This document shows, in pieces, positions 23,449 through 30,689 of a stretch of DNA of 33,212 nucleotides. Source of the DNA: Stutzerimonas stutzeri SDM-LAC (GTDB lineage: Bacteria; Pseudomonadota; Gammaproteobacteria; Pseudomonadales; Pseudomonadaceae); assembly GCF_000235745.1 (NCBI RefSeq), contig NZ_AGSX01000053.1, positions 1-33,212 of the forward strand, given 5' to 3'. The stretch's first letter is position 1. Each line of letters opens with the position of its first letter. Under the pieces are notes generated by a model. It was not told the DNA's origin. It worked only from the letters and a program-made list of their open reading frames with translations, and made no database searches. The position numbers were made by a program, and so were the translations under genes.

Positions 23449-23750
23449 CGAGTGAACCGCCGCTCGTTATCGGCCAGCTTGGCCAGCAGCGCCTGCTCCA
23501 TGTCGATGCCCAGTTCGCTGCACATCAAGAGCAGGTACATGAGGATGTCGCCGACTTCCTGCCCGGCATGCTCAAGTTTGTCGGCCGAAAGCTGGCGCGA
23601 CTCGTCCTCGGTCTGCCACTGGAATATTTCTACCAGCTCGGCCATTTCCACGCTGGCGGCCATGGCGAGGTTTTTCGGGCTGTGAAAGCGCCGCCAGTCG
23701 TTCTGATCGCGGATGGCGTGCAGGCGTTGGGTGATCTGGTCGATGTTCAT
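23445..23750 (-). CDS. MazG-like nucleotide pyrophosphohydrolase
   Basis: Protein of 101 aa. The MazG-like/dCTPase fold is shown by the metal-binding helices SVEMAELVEIFQW (E-x2-E pair) and HAGQEVGDILMYLLLMC (E-x2-D pair), plus WRRFHSPKNLAMAAS near the N-terminus typical of the RS21-C6/MazG-like family. It hydrolyses non-canonical or excess NTPs to NMP and PPi (family knowledge). Start ATG 23748-23750 taken because family members open with MN-DQ-T-RL; an ATG at 23810 would add 20 residues of no family resemblance. Followed by cmoM with an ATGA overlap. Confidence 0.88.
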   Translation of the reverse strand: MNIDQITQRLHAIRDQNDWRRFHSPKNLAMAASVEMAELVEIFQWQTEDESRQLSADKLEHAGQEVGDILMYLLLMCSELGIDMEQALLAKLADNERRFTR

Positions 23751-23816
23751 CAGGAAGGCGGGTGTGTTCGAAAAGACGACTAGCTTCCGCCAGTGCGGCA
23801 GCGCCCGCAAGGGGCG

Positions 23817-24806
23817 TCAGCCGCGGCGCACTTTCAGCTCACGTTCGATGGCGGTCACGCCGGGACGGTAATCGCCCTGCTCTATGGCGCGGATTGCCTG
23901 TTCCAGGGTTTGCTCGGCGATCTGCTCGTGCTGCTGGGAAATCGCATTGACCCGGATCGGCAGGAAATCCAGCAACTGCGCGTCACCAAAGGTCGCGAGC
24001 CGCAGCTGCTCTGGCCACAGCAGGTTCCGCTCGCGCAGCGCATCGAAGACGCCTTCGAGCAAGACGTAGGCGGTGGTGATCAGCGCATCGGGCAGCGGGC
24101 CACGGTCCAGCAGGGCGAGCATCTGTTCACGGCCGCACGCACGGCTGAACTGTTCGGCCTGCAGGATGCTGACCTGACCGCTGTGCTGCGTCAGTGCCTG
24201 GCGAAAACCTTCCTCGCGCTGCTGGCTGATGGGCAATGCCGGGCGTGCGCTGATCAGGGCGATATGGGCGGCGGCCGGAACTGCCAGCGAGCGGGTGAGC
24301 AGGGCGGCCGCTTCGCAATCATCGCTGACCACCGAGCAGAAATGCTCGGCGTCCAGCGCACGGTCGAGGGCGATCACCGGCGTGCCAGCCGCCTGCACCT
24401 TGCGATAGCTCTGGTCGTCGACTGGTAGACAGCTGGCGACGATCAGCGCATCGCAGCGGCGTGAGCGCAGCAGCTGGACGACCTGACGCTCGGTGTCCGG
24501 CTCATCGTCGGTGCCGGCAATCAGCAACTGGTAGCCGCGCTGCCGCGCGCGCTGCTCAAGCAGTTTGGCCAGACGTGCGTAGCTGGGGTTTTCCAGATCC
24601 GGAACGATGAAGCCGAGGGTACGCGACTGCCCGCGGCGCAGCCCGGCGGCTTGCTGGTCAAGCTGGAAAGCTTGCTGTTCGGCCACCGCCATCACCCGCT
24701 CCACGGTCGCCTGGCTGATGCGCCGCTGCGCGGCCTTGCCATTGAGCACATAGCTGGCGGTGGTCACCGAGACGTTGGCGAGGCGGGCGATGTCGGTCAG
24801 TTTCAA
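23817..24806 (-). CDS. fruR: LacI-family fructose repressor FruR (Cra)
   Basis: Regulator of 329 aa. DNA-binding HTH and hinge at the start (KLTDIARLANVSVTTASYVLNGKAAQRRISQATVERV), then the effector core with LGFIVPDLENPSYARLAKLLEQRARQRGYQLLIAGTDD, CDALIVASCLP, TPVIALDRALD and FGDAQLLDFLPI. This matches Pseudomonas FruR, which binds fructose-1-phosphate and represses the fruBKA operon. Start is TTG at 24804-24806, supported by AGGA about 9 nt upstream and by homologues starting MKLSDIA. The frame runs on upstream without a stop, but those residues are not FruR-like and would cross the operator. Divergent to fruB. Confidence 0.9.
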   Translation of the reverse strand: MKLTDIARLANVSVTTASYVLNGKAAQRRISQATVERVMAVAEQQAFQLDQQAAGLRRGQSRTLGFIVPDLENPSYARLAKLLEQRARQRGYQLLIAGTDDEPDTERQVVQLLRSRRCDALIVASCLPVDDQSYRKVQAAGTPVIALDRALDAEHFCSVVSDDCEAAALLTRSLAVPAAAHIALISARPALPISQQREEGFRQALTQHSGQVSILQAEQFSRACGREQMLALLDRGPLPDALITTAYVLLEGVFDALRERNLLWPEQLRLATFGDAQLLDFLPIRVNAISQQHEQIAEQTLEQAIRAIEQGDYRPGVTAIERELKVRRG

Positions 24807-24848
24807 CGGATGGTCCTGAGACGGGTGGTGTGAACTTGGGCTTCTAGA

Positions 24849-24868
24849 ATTACCCAATGTTGAGTAAT
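24849..24868. promoter_or_regulatory. 20-bp dyad element in the fruR-fruB intergenic region
   Basis: ATTACCCAATGTTGAGTAAT, an inverted repeat with 8 of 10 pairs matched (ATTAC...GTAAT, CAA...TTG). It lies 15 bp to the fruR side of the FruR operator. May be a second protein site or promoter element. Confidence 0.4.
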
Positions 24869-24882
24869 GTGCCAGCCTTTGG

Positions 24883-24894
24883 TGAAACGTTTCA
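24883..24894. promoter_or_regulatory. FruR operator
   Basis: TGAAACGTTTCA, a perfect palindrome differing by one base from the FruR site TTAAACGTTTCA described in front of fruB in Pseudomonas putida. It lies 95 bp before the fruB start and 77 bp from the fruR start, so it may control both. Confidence 0.88.
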
Positions 24895-24988
24895 GCAAGC
24901 GCCCGGTCATAAGCGCCGGCCCAGGGTAAGGGCCCTACCGGCGTAGCGCCCACGACAATGACAAACGCGAGCCCGCAAGGAGTACTCC

Positions 24989-27871
24989 ATGCTTGAGTTG
25001 AATGCACAGCACATCCACATGCACCAGACCGCACCGGACAAGCCGGCCGCTTTGGCGCTGCTGAGCGAGGTGCTGGTGGCGGATGGGCTGGTGGCGCCCG
25101 GTTACCTCGACGGGTTGCGCGCGCGGGAAGCGCAGGGCTCGACATTCCTGGGGCAGGGCATCGCCATCCCGCATGGCACGCCGGAGACACGTGATCAGGT
25201 GTTCACCACCGGCGTTCGGCTGATGCATTTTCCCGCCGGCGTGGACTGGGGCAACGGCCAACAGGTGTACCTCGCCATCGGCATCGCCGCGCGCTCGGAC
25301 GAGCACTTGCGGCTGTTGCAGCTGTTGACCCGAGCCTTGGGCGAAGGCGACCTCAGTGAGGCGCTGCAGAAGGCCGAGAGCCCCGAGGCGATTATCGACC
25401 TGCTGCAGGGCGCACCGCAGGCGCTGGCACTGGATGGCGAACTGGTCGGGCTGGGCGTTGCCGCCGACGACTTCGATGAGCTGGCCTGGCAGGGCGTCAA
25501 GCTGCTCAAACGTGCGCAGTGCGTGGAGCCTGGTTTCAATGCCAGCCTGCCGCTGAACCAGGCGCTGCCGCTGGGCGACGGCTTGTGGTGGCTGAGCAGC
25601 GAGCAGTCGGTGCAGCGCCCCGGGCTGGCCTTCGTCACGCCGGCGTCCGACCTCCACCATCATGATCAACCGCTCAAAGGCCTGTTCGTCCTGGCCAGCC
25701 TCGGCGAAGCGCACCGGGCCATGCTCGAACGGCTGTGCAACCTGCTTATCGAAGGGCGCGGGCAGGAACTGAGCGAGGCGACATCCAGCCGTACCGTATT
25801 AGAAGCTCTCGGCGGTGAGGTGCCCGCCGACTGGCCGAGCGCCCAGGTGCCGCTGGCCAACGCCCATGGCTTGCACGCGCGCCCGGCGAAAACCCTGACC
25901 GAAACTGCCCAGGCCTTCGAGGGCGAGATCCGCGTGCGCCTGGCCGGCAGCGAGAGCGCCGGTGTGTCGGCCAAGAGCCTGAGCAAGCTGCTGGCGTTGG
26001 GCGCGCAGCGCGGTCAAATTCTGGAATTTATGGCCGAGCCCGGCATTGCCGGCGATGCGCTGCCGGCGCTGGTGCGAGCGGTCGAAGACGGCTTGGGCGA
26101 GGAGGTTGAGCCATTGCCGGCACCTGGCGAGGCGAGCGAGCCGCCTGTCATGGCGCAGGGGCCGGCAGAGTCGGTCATCGAGCAGGCCGCGTTGCGCGCC
26201 GGTGAGCAGGTGAACGGCATCGCCGCGTCGCCCGGCATCGCCATCGGCCCGGTGCTGGTGCGCAAACCGCAGGTGATCGATTACCCCCAACGCGGCGAGT
26301 CGTTGGCAGTCGAGCTGCAGCGGCTCGATCGCGCGCTGGACAAGGTACACGGCGAAATCGGCTTGCTGATTCGGGAAAGCCAGGTCGCCAGCATCCGCGA
26401 CATCTTTACCACCCACCAGGCGATGCTCAAGGACCCGGCGCTGCGCGAGGAAGTCCAGGTACGCCTGCAGAAAGGCCTGAGCGCCGAAGCGGCCTGGATG
26501 GAGGAAATCGAAAGCGCGGCGCAGCAACAGGAGGCGCTGCATGACAAGCTGCTGGCCGAGCGCGCGGCTGATCTGCGTGATGTGGGCCGCCGCGTGCTGG
26601 CCTGCCTGACCGGCGTCGAGGCCGAGCAGGCGCCGGATGAGCCGTACATTCTGGTGATGGATGAAGTGGCGCCGTCAGACGTCGCCACGCTCAACGCCCA
26701 GCGGGTCGCCGGCATTCTGACCGCGGGCGGCGGTGCGACCTCCCACAGCGCGATCATCGCGCGGGCGCTGGGTATTCCAGCCATCGTCGGCGCCGGGCCG
26801 GGCGTGCTCGGGCTGGCGCCCAACACCCTGTTGTTGCTCGACGGCGAGCGCGGCGAGCTGCTGGTTTCGCCGACCGACGCGCAGCTCGATCAGGCCCGTA
26901 CTGAACGCGCCACCCGCGAGGAGCGCAAGCGTCTGGCAAATGAGCGACGGCTGGAGCCGGCGGTTACCCGCGACGGTCATGCGGTGGAGATCGCCGCCAA
27001 CATCGGTGCCGCCGGCGAAACGCCAGATGCCGTGGCGATGGGCGCAGAAGGCATCGGCCTGCTGCGCACCGAGCTGGTGTTCATGGACCATTCCCAGGCG
27101 CCGGATCAGGCGACCCAGGAAGCCGAATACCGCCGCGTGCTGGACGCCCTCGACGGTCGGCCGCTGGTGGTGCGCACGCTGGACGTCGGCGGTGACAAGC
27201 CGCTGCCGTACTGGCCGATGCCGGCCGAGGAGAATCCCTTCCTCGGCGTGCGCGGTATCCGCCTGAGCCTGCAACGTCCGGAGATTCTGGAAACCCAGCT
27301 GCGCGCCTTGCTCGCCTCGGCCGATGGCCGTCCGCTGAGGATCATGTTTCCCATGGTCGGCTTCGTCGAGGAGTGGCGCACCGCCAAAGCCATGGTCGAC
27401 CGCCTGCGCGCGGAGTTGCCGGTCGCCGACCTGCAGGTGGGCATCATGATTGAGGTGCCGTCTGCCGCGCTGATCGCGCCGGTGCTGGCCCAGGAAGTCG
27501 ACTTCTTCAGTATTGGCACCAACGATTTGACGCAGTACACCCTGGCCATCGACCGCGGCCACCCGAGCCTGTCCGGCCAGGCCGATGGCCTTCACCCGGC
27601 GGTGCTGCGGTTGATCGGCATGACGGTCGAGGCGGCCCATGTCCATGGCAAGTGGGTCGGTGTCTGCGGCGAACTGGCGGCCGATGCGCTGGCCGTGCCG
27701 ATGCTGGTGGGGCTGGGGGTCGACGAGTTGAGCGTCTCGGCGCGCAGCATCGCACTGGTCAAGGCGCGGGTGCGTGAGCTGGATTTCGCCGCCTGTCAGC
27801 AGTTGGCGCAACAGGCGCTGAGGCTGCCCGGTGCCCATGAGGTGCGCGCCTTTGTCGGGGAGCATTGCTGA
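24989..27871 (+). CDS. fruB: PTS fructose multiphosphoryl transfer protein (EIIA-HPr-EI), FruB
   Basis: Cytosolic protein of 960 aa that passes phosphate from PEP to FruA. Three fused domains: EIIA-Fru, residues about 1-145, with active-site His 62 in GIAIPHGTPE; HPr at about 285-370, with His 296 in NAHGLHARPAKTL; and enzyme I from about 400, with His 586 in GGGATSHSAIIARALGIPAIVG, the PEP-binding NIGAAGETPDAVAMGAEGIGLLRTELVFM, and Cys 893 in GVCGELAAD. All three phosphorylation sites are present. It is the sole visible PTS energy-coupling protein, as in other pseudomonads. RBS AAGGAG. Its stop overlaps fruK's start (TGATG). Confidence 0.96.
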   Translation: MLELNAQHIHMHQTAPDKPAALALLSEVLVADGLVAPGYLDGLRAREAQGSTFLGQGIAIPHGTPETRDQVFTTGVRLMHFPAGVDWGNGQQVYLAIGIAARSDEHLRLLQLLTRALGEGDLSEALQKAESPEAIIDLLQGAPQALALDGELVGLGVAADDFDELAWQGVKLLKRAQCVEPGFNASLPLNQALPLGDGLWWLSSEQSVQRPGLAFVTPASDLHHHDQPLKGLFVLASLGEAHRAMLERLCNLLIEGRGQELSEATSSRTVLEALGGEVPADWPSAQVPLANAHGLHARPAKTLTETAQAFEGEIRVRLAGSESAGVSAKSLSKLLALGAQRGQILEFMAEPGIAGDALPALVRAVEDGLGEEVEPLPAPGEASEPPVMAQGPAESVIEQAALRAGEQVNGIAASPGIAIGPVLVRKPQVIDYPQRGESLAVELQRLDRALDKVHGEIGLLIRESQVASIRDIFTTHQAMLKDPALREEVQVRLQKGLSAEAAWMEEIESAAQQQEALHDKLLAERAADLRDVGRRVLACLTGVEAEQAPDEPYILVMDEVAPSDVATLNAQRVAGILTAGGGATSHSAIIARALGIPAIVGAGPGVLGLAPNTLLLLDGERGELLVSPTDAQLDQARTERATREERKRLANERRLEPAVTRDGHAVEIAANIGAAGETPDAVAMGAEGIGLLRTELVFMDHSQAPDQATQEAEYRRVLDALDGRPLVVRTLDVGGDKPLPYWPMPAEENPFLGVRGIRLSLQRPEILETQLRALLASADGRPLRIMFPMVGFVEEWRTAKAMVDRLRAELPVADLQVGIMIEVPSAALIAPVLAQEVDFFSIGTNDLTQYTLAIDRGHPSLSGQADGLHPAVLRLIGMTVEAAHVHGKWVGVCGELAADALAVPMLVGLGVDELSVSARSIALVKARVRELDFAACQQLAQQALRLPGAHEVRAFVGEHC

Positions 27872-28809
27872 TGGCCCGCGTCCTGACCGTCACCCTCAAC
27901 CCGGCCCTCGACCTGACCGTGCGGCTGCCGTCGCTGCGCCTGGGCGAGGTGAATCGCAGCGACAGCCTGCAGGTGCATGCCGCCGGTAAAGGTCTCAACG
28001 TCGCTCAGGTGTTGGCTGATCTCGGCCACCAACTGACCGTTACCGGCTTTCTCGGTGAGGGCAATCCGCAGGCGTTCGAGCAGCTGTTCGCCGCGCGAGG
28101 CTTTGCCGACGCGTTCGTCCGCGTGGCAGGCGATACCCGCAGCAACATCAAACTGGCCGAAGCCGGCGGGCAGGTCACGGACATCAACGGTCCGGGACTC
28201 GATGTCGCCGCCGCACAGCGCAGCGAATTGCTGGCGCGGCTCGAGCGGCTGGTGCCCGGCCATGACCTTGTCGTCGTTGCCGGCAGCCTGCCGCGCGGCA
28301 TCGAGGTGCAGTGGTTCGTCGAGCTGTTGCAACGGCTCAAGGCGCTCGGCGCGCGCGTCGCGCTGGACACCAGCGGTGTGGCGTTGCGCGAAGGCCTTGC
28401 CGCGTCACCCTGGTTGATCAAGCCCAACGAAGAAGAGCTGGGCGAGGCACGCGGGGTCGAGCTCGCGGGTTCAAACGCACTGGCCGTCGAGGCCGGGGCA
28501 TTGCGGCGCGAAGGCATCGAGCATGTGGTGATTTCCCAGGGCGCCGAGGGGGTTAGCTGGTTCTCGCCGAGCGGGGCTTTGCACGCGCGTCCGCCGAAGG
28601 TCCAGGTGGTCAGCACCGTTGGCGCCGGCGACTCGTTGCTGGCCGGCATGCTCCACGGCCTGCTGGAAGGCTGGCCCGCCGAACGCACCCTCGCGCATGC
28701 CACCGCGATCGCCGCGCAGGCAGTGGGGCAGGTGGGCTTCGGGATTACCGACCGGGCGCAACTGGCCGAACTGGAAGCTGCGGTTCAGTTCCAGCCGCTG
28801 GGCCAATAA
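27871..28809 (+). CDS. fruK: 1-phosphofructokinase FruK
   Basis: Cytosolic kinase of 312 aa in the PfkB family, turning fructose-1-phosphate from the PTS into fructose-1,6-bisphosphate with ATP. Seen: VTLNPALDLTVRLPSLRLGEVNRSDSLQVHAAGKGLNVAQVLADLG (PfkB motif 1 with AGKGLNVA), PNEEELGEARGVEL, and the second PfkB signature VSTVGAGDSLLAGMLHGLLEG with catalytic Asp 254. ATG at 27871 lies in TGATG with the fruB stop. Fructose-1-phosphate is also the FruR inducer, so this enzyme drains the signal. Followed 20 bp later by fruA. Confidence 0.95.
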   Translation: MARVLTVTLNPALDLTVRLPSLRLGEVNRSDSLQVHAAGKGLNVAQVLADLGHQLTVTGFLGEGNPQAFEQLFAARGFADAFVRVAGDTRSNIKLAEAGGQVTDINGPGLDVAAAQRSELLARLERLVPGHDLVVVAGSLPRGIEVQWFVELLQRLKALGARVALDTSGVALREGLAASPWLIKPNEEELGEARGVELAGSNALAVEAGALRREGIEHVVISQGAEGVSWFSPSGALHARPPKVQVVSTVGAGDSLLAGMLHGLLEGWPAERTLAHATAIAAQAVGQVGFGITDRAQLAELEAAVQFQPLGQ

Positions 28810-28829
28810 ATCGAACAAGAGGTGAAGGA

Positions 28830-30569
28830 ATGAATCTGCTCATCGTCACGGCCTGCCCCAACGGAATGGTCACCAGCGTGCTGACGTCACGCTTGCTCGA
28901 AGCGGCGGCCCAGCGCCTGGGCTGGTCGACTGCCGTGGAAGTCCACGATCCCAAGGCCATCGGCTCGCCGCTCACGCCGGCCCAGATCGCCAACGCCGAC
29001 CTGGTCGTGGTGGTCAAGACCGGGCCGCTGTCGCTGCAGCGTTTCGTCGGCAAGCGCGTGGTGCAATCGACGCCATCCGAAGCCTTGCTTGATCCAGAGG
29101 GCTTTCTGCGCAGCGCCGCCGAGACGGCCACCGAACTGCCACAGACCGATGACGCGGACGCTGCGCCGGCCGGCGGCAAGCCCAAGCTGGTGGCGATCAC
29201 CGCTTGCCCGACCGGTGTCGCGCACACCTTCATGGCGGCCGAAGCGCTGCAGCAGGCGGCGGTGCGCAAAGGCTATGAGCTGCAAGTGGAAACCCGCGGC
29301 TCGGTGGGCGCGCGCAACGTGCTCGACCCCCAGGCTATCGAGGAGGCCGATGTGGTGCTGCTCGCCGCCGACATCGAGGTGGACGTGGCGCGCTTCGCCG
29401 GCAAGCGGGTGTTTCGTTGTGGCACCGGCGTGGCGCTCAAGCAGCCCGAGGCGACGCTGGATCGCGCGCTGGCAGAAGGTGCGGTGCTCAGTGGCGGCGC
29501 GGCGGCCAACGCTGGCGCTGCGGAGCAGAAGGGCGAGAAGACCGGCGTCTACAAGCACCTGCTGACCGGCGTGTCCTACATGTTGCCGATGGTCGTTGCT
29601 GGCGGCCTGATGATCGCGCTGTCGTTCGTCTTTGGCATCGAGGCGTTCAAGGAAGAGGGCACCCTGGCTGCGGCGTTGATGCAGATCGGCGGCGAGACGG
29701 CCTTCAAGCTGATGGTGCCGCTGTTGGCCGGCTACATCGCCTATTCCATCGCCGACCGGCCCGGCCTTGCGCCCGGCATGATCGGCGGTTTGCTGGCCGG
29801 CACCCTCGGCGCGGGCTTCATCGGCGGCATCATCGCAGGCTTCGTCGCGGGCTACGCGGCCAAGGCCGTGAGCCGCTGGATTCCCTTGCCGGCCAGTGTC
29901 GAATCGCTCAAGCCGATCCTGATCATCCCGCTGTTGGCCAGCCTGTTTACCGGGCTGGTGATGATCTACATCGTCGGTACACCGGTGGCGAAGATGCTGG
30001 CCGGACTCACCGAGTTCCTCGACACCATGGGCACGTCCAATGCCATTCTGCTCGGGCTGCTGCTAGGCACCATGATGTGCGTCGACCTCGGCGGGCCGGT
30101 CAACAAGGCGGCATACGCGTTCTCGGTCGGGCTGCTCGCCTCGCAAAGCTACGCGCCGATGGCCGCCACCATGGCCGCCGGCATGGTGCCGCCGATCGGC
30201 ATGGGCATCGCCACGCTGATCGCCCGTCGCAAGTTCGCCCAGACCGAGCGTGAAGCCGGCAAGGCCGCGCTGGTGCTCGGTTGCTGCTTCATTTCCGAAG
30301 GCGCGATCCCCTTCGCCGCGAAGGACCCGCTGCGGGTGATCCCGGCCAGTATCGCCGGCGGTGCGCTGACTGGCGCGCTGTCCATGGCGGTCGGCGCCAA
30401 GCTGCTGGCGCCCCATGGCGGGCTGTTCGTGCTGCTGATCCCCAACGCGATCAACCATGCGCTGCTCTACCTGGCGGCCATCCTCGCCGGCAGCGTGGTC
30501 ACCGGGGTGATCTATGCGGTGATCAAACGACCCGAGGCTCAACCACTCAACGTTGGCGCGGCAGCCTGA
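28830..30569 (+). CDS. fruA: PTS fructose transporter EIIB'BC, FruA
   Basis: Inner-membrane permease of 579 aa that imports and phosphorylates fructose to fructose-1-phosphate. N-terminal duplicated IIB domain (residues about 1-100, Cys 9 in VTACPNGM), then the true IIB-Fru domain (about 120-220) with Cys 126 in ITACPTGVAHTFMAAEAL, an Ala/Gly linker, and the IIC-Fru membrane domain from about 235: GVSYMLPMVVAGGLMIALSF, GAGFIGGIIAGFVAGY, GPVNKAAYAFSVGLL, CFISEGAIPFAAKDPLRVIP. The two-IIB arrangement is the usual FruA plan in proteobacteria. RBS GAGGTGAAGG. Ends the fruBKA operon. Confidence 0.95.
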   Translation: MNLLIVTACPNGMVTSVLTSRLLEAAAQRLGWSTAVEVHDPKAIGSPLTPAQIANADLVVVVKTGPLSLQRFVGKRVVQSTPSEALLDPEGFLRSAAETATELPQTDDADAAPAGGKPKLVAITACPTGVAHTFMAAEALQQAAVRKGYELQVETRGSVGARNVLDPQAIEEADVVLLAADIEVDVARFAGKRVFRCGTGVALKQPEATLDRALAEGAVLSGGAAANAGAAEQKGEKTGVYKHLLTGVSYMLPMVVAGGLMIALSFVFGIEAFKEEGTLAAALMQIGGETAFKLMVPLLAGYIAYSIADRPGLAPGMIGGLLAGTLGAGFIGGIIAGFVAGYAAKAVSRWIPLPASVESLKPILIIPLLASLFTGLVMIYIVGTPVAKMLAGLTEFLDTMGTSNAILLGLLLGTMMCVDLGGPVNKAAYAFSVGLLASQSYAPMAATMAAGMVPPIGMGIATLIARRKFAQTEREAGKAALVLGCCFISEGAIPFAAKDPLRVIPASIAGGALTGALSMAVGAKLLAPHGGLFVLLIPNAINHALLYLAAILAGSVVTGVIYAVIKRPEAQPLNVGAAA

Positions 30570-30689
30570 CGGACGGGCTCCAAGGGCTGAACTAAAGGGC
30601 TCCGCCGTGCATCCACAGAAGTCGGGTCCAACCTGTGACAAAAGGTTTCGATCCGCTTTTTTAGCGTTTGTCATGGCTGGAGCGTTTAG

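Noticed and set aside
24841-24988. Small RNA or riboswitch in the fruR-fruB gap
   Set aside because: Only a palindromic operator and a dyad were found; no conserved riboswitch or terminator structure.
23817-25190. FruR extended upstream to 457 residues
   Set aside because: The extension would run through the operator and into the fruB start; homologues begin at the KLTDIA segment, supported here by a TTG with AGGA before it.
26675-27865. Minus-strand frame of 396 codons opposite fruB
   Set aside because: Antisense to the enzyme I domain, with no recognisable fold.
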